Counted from the first letter of the stretch, positions 34,496 through 44,818 are shown. The stretch is 64,000 bases of DNA from Spirosoma linguale DSM 74 (GCA_000024525.1 CP001769.1:7597001-7661000), one strand, 5' to 3'. The notes: generated by a model not told the origin, from the letters alone. Numbers and translations are program-made.

Positions 34496-35078
34496 ACCTG
34501 TTTAATACATGCCGTACCAGTTAGTGGTGTACGAAAGCATGTTGCACAATCAGCACAGTCGACTATTGCTGCCGTTATCACGCCGAAGGTTTAACAAAGA
34601 GTATATGTATATTTATTATTCAAACCGTTAACTAAGGGGCATTAATTAGTTATTATATCCCCTGTTTGGGTTCTATTTTAGAGTCATATATATTATTTTA
34701 TATACATATATTTATTTTAAGGATGCCCAACATCCAGTGTTTCTATTGAGTTTTGCAGATCGTTTGTCTATCGGATAAGGGGATTTTTTCGCACGATCTA
34801 TCTACTTATCCCTACAGGCTCATTCAGGCCAACACATGAGGCTGTTTGTCTACACAACGTCTTGGCTGTTCTCAGTTTTTTGACTTTATACTTTGTCCTT
34901 ACTAATCAAGACATACGGCTTGAATAGGCATGAGTATTATCATATAAGTTTATGATAAATAAAAAACGTAAACATAGAGTATATTAAAAGTCTTTATAGT
35001 TTATTTGTATTGTCGTCTTAATAGATAAACTTGATTCGGTAAAGCGGCAAAAGATTATCCATCGTAACGAACCATAAT
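34496..35078. other. AT-rich region upstream of the first giant secreted protein
   Basis: About 580 bp, with long runs of A/T around 34600-34730 and 34930-35020. It should contain the promoter for the 1269-residue protein. I see no gene, tRNA or strong hairpin in it. Confidence 0.55.
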
Positions 35079-38000
35079 ATGATCTACAGAAGATTTTTAC
35101 CAATCTTAATGGCATTGCTATGCTTTAGTTTACCTAAGCGGGTAGTTGCTCAAACAAAACGTGTTGTTTCATTCTCATTTAATCTGGCGGCTGATGCACG
35201 CACCAGCGCAGGTGTATTTGCAAAGGATGGTACACTAATTCGAACCTTGTGGAGCGGAGTTAGTTTGTCGGCAGGCTCGCATTCAAGGAACTGGGATGGC
35301 CTTAACGATGATGGTCAGACGGCCGCTACGGACAGCTACGATATTCGGGTATTATCGAACAACGTAAACTACACCTGGGAGGGTGTAATTGGTAACTCTT
35401 CGTATGGTATTAGCCAGAATAACAATGTTCAGCGGGCTTTTCTGCGAATGCAGAGTTTAGCCATCAGTGGTACGAACGCTTATTATGGCGTAGGGTACGC
35501 TGAAGGACATCCCTCTCAGGCTAAGTTCGTTGTGGGCAGTCCGCAGTCACGGATCGAATTTTCGCCGAAAGGCGAGACGGCACAGGCTACGCTGTTTACG
35601 GCTACCGATGGAACCACCGTTTACTGGGCGGGCTATGATGGCTACAGCAATGGTAATAACTGGTTTATCTTCGGTACAAAAACGAGCGATAATACCGAAC
35701 AGATTTTCCCTAACGGGCAGTCGTTGCGAATGACACTCGGCAAAACGTATGCCTCCTGTTTAGATGTACTTCCGCAATCGGATGGCACCGTTACGGGCCT
35801 TGCCGTTCAGAAAAACGGCAACTACCTGTTCGTATCACATAAAGCCCTTCACCAGCTTCGGGTCTATAACAAGACAACCGGTGCGCTGGCTCAAACACTG
35901 GCCTTCAACGATGCGGCCGGGCTGGCCGTAGACGGGCAGGACCGGCTGTGGGTTATCAATGGGACGACCGTCCGTAAATATGCCGTACAGGCAGATGGTA
36001 ACCTTCTTGATGCCGGTATGGCTCTTGCTGGTCTGGAACGGCCGATGGCGCTGGCCGTCTCGCCCGACAACGGCACCGTGCTCGTGGCCGATGGCGGAGG
36101 AAGCCAGCAGCTAAAAGCGTACAGTAATGTAGCCGGAATGCCGCTATGGACGTTTGGCCAACGGGGCGGCTACATGACCGACCCCACGGTGAGCAATGAC
36201 AAGTTCTACTTCTCGGATGTGAGCGGGGTGATCAACGATACGTTTCTGGCCTTTCAGGCTGATGGGTCGTTCTGGGTGGGCGATTCGGGCAACTACCGGG
36301 CGCAGCACTATTCGGCCAGCCGCACCTTCATCGATCGAATTCAGTACATGCAGAACAACTACAGTTGCTATGTGGACCAGAATAACCCCAGCCGGGTGTT
36401 TGCCCAGTTTTTAGAATTTTCTATCGATTATTCGAAACCGCTGGCGGCCAACAATGGCTCCTGGACGCTGGTCAAAAATTGGCGCGCAACGCTCCCGGCC
36501 GATTATTTTGAGGTTTTATCGATCAATCATACGTACATCACCAACATATTCCGGGATGTGCTGACCATGCCCAACGGGCGCGTTTATGGCTTCCTCAAAC
36601 GGTTCAGTGACAATAAACTGGTGGTGGTAGAACTGCCCGCCAGCGGCCCTTTACGCATTACCAATCAGGCCTTTGATGCTCAGAATCGCTACACGTATCA
36701 TATCACTCCCGATGGGTCGCTGAAGCAATCCGCCAATAACTACTCGGGCACAACGGGTACCATTGACTGGGAGAACCGGCCGCTGAACGGATTCGATGCC
36801 AGCAATAACCCGATCTGGGGAACGCCCGTCAACTACGCTTCGGCACCGATCAGCACGGGTGAGGAGCCCGTTACCTGGTATGGCGGGCAGGGACGAACGG
36901 GTGAAACAAGCGCATCGGGTGTTATGATTACATTCGACGACGGGAAGGTGAATGGCGCCATGGGCGGAGGATACCACCTGGGCGGTATCAAGGCCAATTC
37001 CAACAAATGGTTGTGGAAAACAGCCCATGCCACTCTGGTCGACTACAAAGGTCCTTACCCAACGGATGGTGCCTACGATGTAGGTAACGGAGTTGTGTAC
37101 GGCGGGGGCGGGGTTAGTGTCTACGACCGGCATATTTTCTGGAACTACCACGGCGAGTTCTGGAAAGGTAGCCAGACCAACAAATGGCAGCATGTATACG
37201 ACAATGGCCTGCTGGTGGGGGGCTTTGGGAAAACCGGTCCTGAGGCTCGTCAGGAGTCGGTCGATGGCGGGCCTGTTCCTGGCATGGCCGGAAACGTTTA
37301 CTATGGTACGGTAGTGAAAGGAACGGACGGCAACGTTTACCTCTACCACGCCGAAGAAGCAGGCTGGTCGGGTATACACCGTTGGAAAATCAATGGGATC
37401 AATACCATTCAGGAGCAGGTTATACCCCTGCAAAACCTGTCTGCCTATGCCATTAGCACCGACCCGTCCGACCTCGGCGGAGTTGATCTGCTACAGGGTC
37501 TTGCCCGTAAAAGTGTGCTCCAGAACGGAGCTTATGGATGGACCCGTAATCCGGCAACTAACTTCGATAACGCTTACAACGATAAATGGGTTGCGAAGAT
37601 GAGCGTGCTGGCGTACGACCGTTTTACGAGCCCCGATTTGTACGTCAATTTCTCGAAGGCCAATAGCTCGTATACAGTTACCCGTGATCTGGGTAATAAT
37701 GTTGGTAAGACCTCCTGGAGTGTGAAAGGAACGATGACATTCGACGGTACCAATCCCAACAACGGGGTATCTGGTATGGCGAATACCGGTGGCTGTTACT
37801 TCGATATTATCGACACCAACGGAAAAGTAATTGCCCGCATTAAACAACAGGTCTTTTTCGAACAGACCAATGCGCCAGTTAAACTGTATGGCAATGATAA
37901 AGTCATTGCGCAGGGGCAGTATTTCAACGCTGCGTCCCTGCCGGTAACCGCATCTGATCCTTTCGAAATATCGATGACAAATGACATCGTGACCATTAAA

Positions 38001-38888
38001 TACCGGAATTTCGCTCCTGTTTCGTCTATGGCCTTCGACAAAGCCGCAAACCTCAGAAACCCGAAGTCTGTCCGGCTGTACTTCTGGTCGAACGGTATTA
38101 ACTACGAGCGTACTATTGATATTCAAAGCCTGCGGTTCTATACAGACACCACTCCGCTGCCCACAATGACCAGCGTTACGAACGGAACGAAATATTATGT
38201 GCAGGCAAAACACAGTGGTAAGTACCTGGATGTGGCTTCTCAGTCAAGGGCGGATGGGTCTTCTGTCATTCAAACGACCTACACCAGCGGTACCAGCCAG
38301 CAGTGGACGCTAACCGCCGTAGACAATGACGAGTACACGATCAGCGCGGTACACAGCAATAAGTTACTGGATATAGAAGGTGCTTCGACCAGCGATGGTG
38401 CTACAGCCAGTCAGTGGTCATTCAGCGGGCAGGCCAACCAGAAATTCAAATTGATTGATGCGGGAGACGGCTATTTCAAGGTTGTAAACAGCAATAGCAC
38501 CAGGTGTCTTGAGGTGCAGGCGAGTTCAACCGCCGATGGCGCACTCCTCCAGCAAAGTGCCTGTGGTGATGGAAATAATCAGAAGTTTCTGTTTACCAAA
38601 GTAGCTGCGGTAGATATAAAACCCAGAGTTGTTGATTCTTTCGGTGGGAATTCGGACGTGAAAGTGACTATTTACCCCAATCCATCCGTCGATTTCGTAA
38701 CCATTGATGGCGCAAAAGGGGCTGCCGTAACCGTTTTTGATGCACTTGGCCGGATAAAGCTGATCACCGATTGCGCGGTTGATTCGTCTACACTTTCTGT
38801 TTCTTCCCTAAGCACCGGCGAATACATTCTCCAACTGAAAAAAGAGAATCAGGTTATCAATAAAAAGCTCATTGTGAGCCGTATGTAA
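35079..38888 (+). CDS. Giant secreted beta-propeller protein with ricin-type lectin and T9SS sorting domain
   Basis: It encodes 1269 residues. Signal peptide 1-25 (ends VVAQ). Residues about 30-95 resemble a FlgD-type Ig-like fold (GVFAKDGTLIRTLWSGVSLS; SYDIRVLSNN). Residues about 120-800 carry NHL/propeller-like strands (GLAVQKNGNYLFVSHK; FQADGSFWVGDSGNYRAQHY). About 1032-1174 is a ricin-type beta-trefoil with QW/QKF repeats. About 1195-1269 is a type A T9SS sorting domain (VTIYPNPSVDFVTIDG; YILQLKKENQVINKKLIV). It should be secreted and surface-anchored and bind glycan. It is paralogous to the 1314-residue protein at 40812-44756. Confidence 0.88.
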   Translation: MIYRRFLPILMALLCFSLPKRVVAQTKRVVSFSFNLAADARTSAGVFAKDGTLIRTLWSGVSLSAGSHSRNWDGLNDDGQTAATDSYDIRVLSNNVNYTWEGVIGNSSYGISQNNNVQRAFLRMQSLAISGTNAYYGVGYAEGHPSQAKFVVGSPQSRIEFSPKGETAQATLFTATDGTTVYWAGYDGYSNGNNWFIFGTKTSDNTEQIFPNGQSLRMTLGKTYASCLDVLPQSDGTVTGLAVQKNGNYLFVSHKALHQLRVYNKTTGALAQTLAFNDAAGLAVDGQDRLWVINGTTVRKYAVQADGNLLDAGMALAGLERPMALAVSPDNGTVLVADGGGSQQLKAYSNVAGMPLWTFGQRGGYMTDPTVSNDKFYFSDVSGVINDTFLAFQADGSFWVGDSGNYRAQHYSASRTFIDRIQYMQNNYSCYVDQNNPSRVFAQFLEFSIDYSKPLAANNGSWTLVKNWRATLPADYFEVLSINHTYITNIFRDVLTMPNGRVYGFLKRFSDNKLVVVELPASGPLRITNQAFDAQNRYTYHITPDGSLKQSANNYSGTTGTIDWENRPLNGFDASNNPIWGTPVNYASAPISTGEEPVTWYGGQGRTGETSASGVMITFDDGKVNGAMGGGYHLGGIKANSNKWLWKTAHATLVDYKGPYPTDGAYDVGNGVVYGGGGVSVYDRHIFWNYHGEFWKGSQTNKWQHVYDNGLLVGGFGKTGPEARQESVDGGPVPGMAGNVYYGTVVKGTDGNVYLYHAEEAGWSGIHRWKINGINTIQEQVIPLQNLSAYAISTDPSDLGGVDLLQGLARKSVLQNGAYGWTRNPATNFDNAYNDKWVAKMSVLAYDRFTSPDLYVNFSKANSSYTVTRDLGNNVGKTSWSVKGTMTFDGTNPNNGVSGMANTGGCYFDIIDTNGKVIARIKQQVFFEQTNAPVKLYGNDKVIAQGQYFNAASLPVTASDPFEISMTNDIVTIKYRNFAPVSSMAFDKAANLRNPKSVRLYFWSNGINYERTIDIQSLRFYTDTTPLPTMTSVTNGTKYYVQAKHSGKYLDVASQSRADGSSVIQTTYTSGTSQQWTLTAVDNDEYTISAVHSNKLLDIEGASTSDGATASQWSFSGQANQKFKLIDAGDGYFKVVNSNSTRCLEVQASSTADGALLQQSACGDGNNQKFLFTKVAAVDIKPRVVDSFGGNSDVKVTIYPNPSVDFVTIDGAKGAAVTVFDALGRIKLITDCAVDSSTLSVSSLSTGEYILQLKKENQVINKKLIVSRM

Positions 38889-38908
38889 AGCATAGTGCCG
38901 GTAAAAAT

Positions 38909-38973
38909 AAACCGCCCGTTCTTTGTCGCTGAACCGCCAAAAAAGGCATTCAGTAACAAAGAACGGGCGGTTT
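38909..38973. terminator. Hairpin terminator after giant secreted protein gene
   Basis: AAACCGCCCGTTCTTTGT (38909-38926) and ACAAAGAACGGGCGGTTT (38956-38973) form a perfect 18-bp stem, followed by T residues. Confidence 0.85.
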
Positions 38974-38985
38974 TAATTAGGTTGA

Positions 38986-39082
38986 TGTTGTATCTACGGA
39001 TATACCCACGGGTCTTAGCCCGTGTTGTTGTGAATGTAAAAACACGGGCTAAAGACCCGTGGGTACATCCGTAGATACAACA
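38986..39082. repeat. REP-like inverted repeat (family A)
   Basis: Long, nearly perfect arms start TGTTGTATCTACGGAT and end ATCCGTAGATACAACA, with two unpaired bases per side. The inner core ACCCACGGGTC...AGCCCGTG matches the element at 5501-5664. It separates convergent genes. Confidence 0.85.
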
Positions 39083-39104
39083 CCACACACTACCTACCAC
39101 ATAT

Positions 39105-40178
39105 CTAGCTAATAACGGCTAACCGGGCTACCATACTGTCGTGGATCTGGGTCATGGTCTCCTTCAAGTCGAAAGTCCAGTCCCAGCCCGGATAGTGCGC
39201 CTTGAACTTGCTCAGGTCTGAGATGTACCAGATGTGGTCCCCACTCCGGTTGGTCTCCGAGTACTGGTAGTTCATCTTGTTGCCCGAAATCTGCTCACAC
39301 AACGCAATCGCTTCCAGCATCGAACAGTTGGCATAACGACCGCCACCCGCGTTGTAAACTTCTCCCGGACGCGGGTTCTGGTAGAAGTGCCAGAACATGT
39401 TCACCAGATCCCAGCTGTGAATGTTGTCCCGCACCTGCTTGCCCTTGTAGCCGAACACCGTGTACTGGTTGCCCGTGATGGCACACTTCATCAGGTACGA
39501 CAGAAACCCGTGCAGCTGCGCCCCCGAGTGGTTAGGACCCGTCAGACAGCCGCCCCGGAAGACGCCCGTGTTCATGCCAAAATAACGGCCGTACTCCTGC
39601 ACCATAATGTCGGCGGCCACCTTAGAGGCTCCGAAGACCGAGTGCTTGGTGTGGTCGATGCTCATGAACTCATCGATGCCGTTCTCGAAGTAAGGGTGGT
39701 TCTGGTCGATCTCCCAGCGGGTGTCGGTCTCGATGAGGGGCAGGAAGTTAGGATTATCGCCGTAAACCTTGTTGGTAGAGGTGAAGATGAAGACAGCCTC
39801 GGGGCAGTGCAGGCGAGTCATCTCCAGCATGTTGAGGGTGCCTACAGCGTTGACCCCAAAGTCGGTGAAGGGTTCGCGGGCGGCCCAGTCGTGGGAAGGC
39901 TGAGCGGCCGTATGGAGGACGAGCTTGATGTCGGTGCCGTATTGCTGGAAGATGGGCTGGAGCTGGTCGACCTGTCGGATGTCGGCGGCTTCGTGTTTAT
40001 AGGTGGCATAGGCGCTGGCGAGTCGGTTGCGGTTCCACTCGGTGGAGCCGTCGGTGCCGAAGAAGTACTGGCGCATGTTGTTGTCGATGCCGATGATGAG
40101 GTCGAATTTGTCGGCGAAGAAGGCGACGGCTTCACTGCCAATCAATCCGGCCGACCCTGTAACTACTGCAATTTTCAT
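39105..40178 (-). CDS. CDP-paratose 2-epimerase-like NAD-dependent sugar-nucleotide epimerase
   Basis: It encodes 357 residues from the ATG at 40178 ([17 protein letters not shown]); a start at 40232 would add 18 unrelated residues. An extended SDR with GSAGLIG for NAD, long segments typical of the tyvelose/paratose epimerase group ([70 protein letters not shown]). Oddity: the catalytic Tyr-x-x-x-Lys reads FGASK (Phe182, Lys186). It may supply a rare dideoxy- or related sugar for the neighbouring exopolysaccharide cluster. The assignment to substrate is by family resemblance. Confidence 0.88.
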   Translation of the reverse strand: MKIAVVTGSAGLIGSEAVAFFADKFDLIIGIDNNMRQYFFGTDGSTEWNRNRLASAYATYKHEAADIRQVDQLQPIFQQYGTDIKLVLHTAAQPSHDWAAREPFTDFGVNAVGTLNMLEMTRLHCPEAVFIFTSTNKVYGDNPNFLPLIETDTRWEIDQNHPYFENGIDEFMSIDHTKHSVFGASKVAADIMVQEYGRYFGMNTGVFRGGCLTGPNHSGAQLHGFLSYLMKCAITGNQYTVFGYKGKQVRDNIHSWDLVNMFWHFYQNPRPGEVYNAGGGRYANCSMLEAIALCEQISGNKMNYQYSETNRSGDHIWYISDLSKFKAHYPGWDWTFDLKETMTQIHDSMVARLAVIS

Positions 40179-40811
40179 AGCTGTATTCTTTTGTTTGAAT
40201 TTGTGAAACTGGACTTGATGGATCAACGCCACTGCGCGCTTCCTGATCCTGTTCTGGCCTGTTCAAAAACCCGCGTTGGCTGGCTCTGAATGGGCCGGAT
40301 GTAATGGCAGTGCATTACCGATTGAGTACTCGTATTTCGTGGAATAGCTAACGACATAAGCTGGCTTCTTCGTAGCGATTCGGCACTTTTATGATTTAAT
40401 ATATAGAGAATATAGCTTAATCTGGGTCGCTTAATCCCGTGACCGCTTATGTAAAAAAAATGACTGTCAACGGGCTATTCAATTATAATTATGCCCGTAT
40501 AAGCGTATTACTTTGTGTTTTGCTTCGTGTTGCAGCACGCTGATGAGGTTCAGATTATACTTGTTTTGATTGCATTCTATTTGACACCATCGAAATCTTG
40601 ACTCAGTGAAAAAATCAAAATTGCCGAATTTCATTCCCGGCCCGTGGACTGTTGTTGCTGTCATAAGTATAGGTCTGTTTTTTTTGTTTCTCTGGCTGCT
40701 TACCAAGCTGTTTCCCTGATCGCCAAACGCTAGTTATTTGATTTAATAGCTGAGAAATAAGTGATTATGCGTGCCGTTGGTCAGTAGCTCTCTTGACAGA
40801 AAACGTACAGT
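40179..40811. other. Intergenic region between epimerase and PA14 protein genes
   Basis: About 630 bp, AT-rich around 40390-40470. The only candidate gene is a plus-strand 37-codon membrane mini-protein at 40606-40719. No hairpin repeat was found here. Confidence 0.5.
40606..40719 (+). CDS. Possible 37-residue single-helix membrane mini-protein
   Basis: From a GTG at 40606 the frame gives KKSKLPNFIPGPW followed by a hydrophobic helix VVAVISIGLFFLFLWLL and ends TKLFP. A basic N-terminus, one helix and a Lys after it make a plausible membrane peptide. It lies in an otherwise empty region on the strand opposite its neighbours. It has no ATG start and may be chance. Confidence 0.3.
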   Translation: MKKSKLPNFIPGPWTVVAVISIGLFFLFLWLLTKLFP

Positions 40812-43800
40812 CTACCGTATAAAGCGGGTCGACACGCTTGTGTGATTTTTTTGAAATTGCAGTACGTAAGTCCCCTTTACAAAGGTGCTGACATCGACTG
40901 CCGAATCCGACGTACCCGTTGCCGGAACCCAACTGGTTATTTCCCTTCCATCGGGAGCGAATACCCTAAGTTTGCAATCGCCCTCAACGATGGGGTGATT
41001 GATGTAAAGAATGCCCTGTGTAGGATTCGGGTAAACGCTGAATTTGATATCTGCCGATGCCGTGAAGGCTGGACTGTTAACAACTTCGCCCCCCGGTGCA
41101 TCTAACTTAAATTTCCAGTACCCTTCAGGACGCGTCTGATTTCCCACGTTAATGACCCCGGTGTAGGGGAGATAAGGCCCGCCATTTTCGCTTACCAGAA
41201 TTCTGTATTGTACCGATGGGGTAGTCGCTGCGAGGGTATTGGCCTCATCGTCGGCCTTAAGCAATACAACCGATGGCGAGTTATTGGCGTAAAAACGCAT
41301 CTGTTCGATATCAACAACCCGGTTGACATTGTACCCATTCCCCCAAAAATAGATGCGCAGGGTTCGGGGCTTGTGCCAGTTGGCCGCCGGGTCCAGAACG
41401 GATGCGCTGACGGCATTGTAGGGACCATATTTGATAACGGCGGTGCCATTTACCATCGTTATATCGAGGGGCTGGGCACTGTTGAAGATCGGTGAGATCA
41501 CATTGTTGTAGTCGCCCTGCGCAATGACTTTGTCGTTGCCGTAAATCCTGCCAATGGGCGTAGGATTCATGGTAACCTGGCAGTTGATGCGGGAGATGAC
41601 CTTATCAGCGTCGTCGAGCAGTTCGATGTAGCTGCCGCCGTTTCGATTGCGGCCCTCATCAATGCTGAAAAAGTTCCCCTCCTGATTAATGACCCCCTGT
41701 AGTCGCCAGCTGGTGCTCAGATTGGTGCTGTTGCCCAGGCTACGGGTAATGCTGTAATTGCCGCTGTTCTGCCTGAAACAGATGAAAAGGTCCGGCGACG
41801 TAAACCGGTCGTATTTTTTGATGGTTGTACGGGCGGTCCAGAACTTGGCGTTCGGGTCGGAGTAGTCTTCCTGCGCCGGACTTCGCTTCCAGCCATACAG
41901 GTCGTTCGTCAGAATACTGCTGGCCGTAAGGCCTTCCAGCAAGTCGATACCATGGGTCGTATCCGTTTCAACGGGTGGGTACAGGTATTTCGAGGGGACA
42001 ATCTCTTTCGACTGGCTTTTGCTCGACCACGAAAAAATGGCTCCACTACCGCCATATGACTCCAGACGAACCGTGTATTGTTTGTGGGCATCCAGCGAAA
42101 TGCTGCCGTTGTACTCCGTCGAACCATTGGTAGTGGGCTGGTCGATCAGCAGTTTATTGTCGATCCAGAGCCGCACGCCTTTAGTGGCGTTCACGTAAAA
42201 CGTGTACTGTTCCGAATACTGGGGAGTAATGAAGCCGCTCCACCGTACGGAAAAGCTCGGTAAAGCCGATAGCCTTGCGCCAATGGGGCTTTCAGACCAG
42301 GTCACGTTGACCAGCTTATCGACCTGGATGAGCCGGGCGTTGGCGTTGTTGAGGTCGGTTCCTTCCGCGTATGTTCCAAGCAGGCCATTGGGCCGCGTTC
42401 GCATGAGCGAAACCGGGATCGACTGTTGCTGAATCGTTTCCAGACCTGTTACTTTCCAGCGATGCACACCACTATGCCCCGCTTCTTCGGCATGCCAGAT
42501 GTAGATGGACCCGTCGGACCCGGCAACTGCGGTGCCATAGAGCACGTTACCCGCCATGCCTGGAAAAGCGGCCTGACCGTTGGCTTCGGTTCCGAGTACG
42601 CCAAACTGACCAACGAATAGGCCGTTTTCATACACATGGTTCCATTTGTTGGTCTGGCTGTTCTTCCAGAATTCGCCGTGGTAAGACCAGAAAATATGCC
42701 GACCGCTTACGGTTACATCGCCCCCACCATACTCAACGCTGTTGCCCACATCGTACGCCCCGTCGGGCGGGAAGTTGCCGGTATAGTCTTCTGTAGTGGC
42801 GTAGGCTGTTTTCCAGGCCCAGTTAGTAGTTCCGGGTTTGATACCACCCAGATGAAAACCGAATCCGTTCGATTTGTCGGAACTTACCTTGTTTTTATTG
42901 AACGATACCACCGTGCCGTTAGCGGTGGTCAATCCGGGACGCATACTGCCATAACCGGTGAAATCGATAGGGTCTGTAGCGCTGATAACCGGGATGCTGG
43001 CGGTCCGGAGGGCGGGCGACCAGAGTGGATTATTCTGCGGATCGAAACCCGCCAGCAGCTTCTTTTGCCACCGGATGTTGCCACCCACTCCGCTGGGCTG
43101 GCTGATGGCCTGGTTCAGCGAACCATCGGGTGCCAGGTAATACTGGGCATCGTCGAAGGTGACACCCGTAAAGCGAACGGGGCCGTTTTTGGGTAGTTCG
43201 ACCAGACTCCACTTTTTTGTTTTTGTCTGCTTCAGCAACCCGTAGGTCCGGTCGTTGCTAAGGGTCGTTACCGACTTGAATACATCGGTGATGAAGGTGT
43301 GATTGATATTCTGCTCGTCAAAATAGTCGCCCGGTATCGACGCCCGCCAGTTTTTGACCAGCGTCCAGGCAGAGGCCAGTGGTTTGGTATAGTCGACATC
43401 GAATTCGAGGTACTGGCAAAACACCCGCCGGGGGTTGTTCTGGTCGACTCCCGAGCTATAGGAGTGCTGCATGTACTGAATCCGATCGATGAAGGTGCGG
43501 CTGGCCGAATAATGCTGCGCCCGGTAGTTGCCCGAATCGCCCACCCAGAACGACCCATCGGCCTGAAAGGCCAGGAACGTATCGTTGATCGTCCCGCTTA
43601 CGTCCGAGAAGTAGAACTTGTCATTGCTCACCGTGGGGTCGGTTGCGTACCCGCCCGGCTGACCCAGCGTCCAGCTCGATACGCCACTTACGTTATTATA
43701 CGCTTTTAGCTGCTGGCTTTCCCCACCATCGGCCACGAGGACGGTGCCGTTGTCGGGCGAGACGGCCAGCGCCATCGGCCGTTCCAGGCCCGGCAGGGAA

Positions 43801-44756
43801 ACCTTCGTCTCGGTCAGATTGCCATCGGTCTCCACGGTGTATTTGCGTACCGTTACGCCGTTGATGACCCACAGCCGGTCCTGCCCATCAACGGCCAGCC
43901 CGGCCGCGTCGTTGAAAAAGAGCGTTTGGACCAGCGCACCGGTCGTTTTGTTATAAACCCGGATCTGGTGCTTTGCCTTATGCGACACGAACAGGTAGTT
44001 ACCATTTTTCTGGACGGCAAGGCCCGTGATGGTGCCGTTGGTTTCCCGGATTATATCCAGACAGGAGACGTACGTTTTTCCCAAGGTCGTCTTGAGCGGA
44101 GTGCCCCTTGAAAAAAACTTCTCTTTATCATCAATGGTATTGGTGCCATAAATAAACCAGCTGTTTCCATTGCCGGGGCCATCGTATCCGGCCCAGTAGA
44201 CGGTAGTACCATCGGTAGCGGTAAACAGCGTGGCCTGAGCCGTCTCGCCTTTCGGCGAAAACTCGATCCGTGACTGCGGATTGTCGACGGTAAATTTGGC
44301 CTGTGAGGGATGCCCTTCGGCATAGCCCACGCCAAAGTACGCGTTGGTGCCGCTAATGGCCATACTCTGCATCCGCAGAAAAGCCCGGTGTGTGTTGTTT
44401 CCCTTACTGATGCCAAAGGATGAGTTGCCGATAACGCCCTCCCAGGTGTACTTTACATTGTTCGATAGTACCCGGATGTCGTAACTGCCTTCGGCAATAA
44501 GCCGACCTTCATCGTCGAGGCCGTCCCAGGTCTGCTGATGAGAACCCGCCGGATAGTCGACCCCGCTCCAGAGGGTCCGGAGCAGTACGCTGTCTTTGGA
44601 GAACACACCCGCACTGGTCCGGGCCGCCGTTTTCAGGGTAAACGAGAAGGGGATTCTGTCCTTGGGCTGAGCTGCTGCCAGCATCGGCAACAGAACAAAA
44701 AGAACCAGACTTACCCGCAGGAGTACTATTGCCTTACTCGTTTTTAACCTACCCAT
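40812..44756 (-). CDS. Giant secreted beta-propeller protein with PA14 domain and T9SS sorting domain
   Basis: It encodes 1314 residues. Signal peptide about 1-30 (LVLFVLLPMLAAAQ). The FlgD-like and propeller parts (about 35-780) are close to those of the 1269-residue protein; long stretches such as RIEFSPKGETAQATLF are identical. A PA14 domain (about 789-925: VRWSGFITPQYSEQYTFYV; VRLWIDNKLLIDQ) is inserted where the other has none, and the ricin domain is absent. The C-terminus is a T9SS type A sorting domain (about 1237-1314, FSVYPNPTQGILYINH). PA14 modules often bind carbohydrate. It lies directly after the WcaI-like gene, so it may act on or bind the exopolysaccharide made by the cluster. 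Confidence 0.88.
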   Translation of the reverse strand: MGRLKTSKAIVLLRVSLVLFVLLPMLAAAQPKDRIPFSFTLKTAARTSAGVFSKDSVLLRTLWSGVDYPAGSHQQTWDGLDDEGRLIAEGSYDIRVLSNNVKYTWEGVIGNSSFGISKGNNTHRAFLRMQSMAISGTNAYFGVGYAEGHPSQAKFTVDNPQSRIEFSPKGETAQATLFTATDGTTVYWAGYDGPGNGNSWFIYGTNTIDDKEKFFSRGTPLKTTLGKTYVSCLDIIRETNGTITGLAVQKNGNYLFVSHKAKHQIRVYNKTTGALVQTLFFNDAAGLAVDGQDRLWVINGVTVRKYTVETDGNLTETKVSLPGLERPMALAVSPDNGTVLVADGGESQQLKAYNNVSGVSSWTLGQPGGYATDPTVSNDKFYFSDVSGTINDTFLAFQADGSFWVGDSGNYRAQHYSASRTFIDRIQYMQHSYSSGVDQNNPRRVFCQYLEFDVDYTKPLASAWTLVKNWRASIPGDYFDEQNINHTFITDVFKSVTTLSNDRTYGLLKQTKTKKWSLVELPKNGPVRFTGVTFDDAQYYLAPDGSLNQAISQPSGVGGNIRWQKKLLAGFDPQNNPLWSPALRTASIPVISATDPIDFTGYGSMRPGLTTANGTVVSFNKNKVSSDKSNGFGFHLGGIKPGTTNWAWKTAYATTEDYTGNFPPDGAYDVGNSVEYGGGDVTVSGRHIFWSYHGEFWKNSQTNKWNHVYENGLFVGQFGVLGTEANGQAAFPGMAGNVLYGTAVAGSDGSIYIWHAEEAGHSGVHRWKVTGLETIQQQSIPVSLMRTRPNGLLGTYAEGTDLNNANARLIQVDKLVNVTWSESPIGARLSALPSFSVRWSGFITPQYSEQYTFYVNATKGVRLWIDNKLLIDQPTTNGSTEYNGSISLDAHKQYTVRLESYGGSGAIFSWSSKSQSKEIVPSKYLYPPVETDTTHGIDLLEGLTASSILTNDLYGWKRSPAQEDYSDPNAKFWTARTTIKKYDRFTSPDLFICFRQNSGNYSITRSLGNSTNLSTSWRLQGVINQEGNFFSIDEGRNRNGGSYIELLDDADKVISRINCQVTMNPTPIGRIYGNDKVIAQGDYNNVISPIFNSAQPLDITMVNGTAVIKYGPYNAVSASVLDPAANWHKPRTLRIYFWGNGYNVNRVVDIEQMRFYANNSPSVVLLKADDEANTLAATTPSVQYRILVSENGGPYLPYTGVINVGNQTRPEGYWKFKLDAPGGEVVNSPAFTASADIKFSVYPNPTQGILYINHPIVEGDCKLRVFAPDGREITSWVPATGTSDSAVDVSTFVKGTYVLQFQKNHTSVSTRFIR

Positions 44757-44818
44757 ATACTAATCTCTACAATCATTAAACGACCACCATACAAACCTGT
44801 TGGCGTACTGTACTTTGC

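Noticed and set aside
34393..34581. 62-codon minus-strand frame after the second sulfatase
   Set aside because: It runs through the terminator hairpin and contains no known pattern.
36651..37433. 260-codon minus-strand frame inside the first giant secreted protein
   Set aside because: It lies within a convincing plus-strand propeller gene and has no independent features.
39234..40289. 351-codon frame antisense to the epimerase
   Set aside because: Val/Gly/Arg-biased translation typical of an antisense shadow; the epimerase on the minus strand is certain.
40479..40706. 75-codon minus-strand frame in the epimerase/PA14 gap
   Set aside because: Composition is random-like and the opposite strand holds a more plausible hydrophobic mini-protein.
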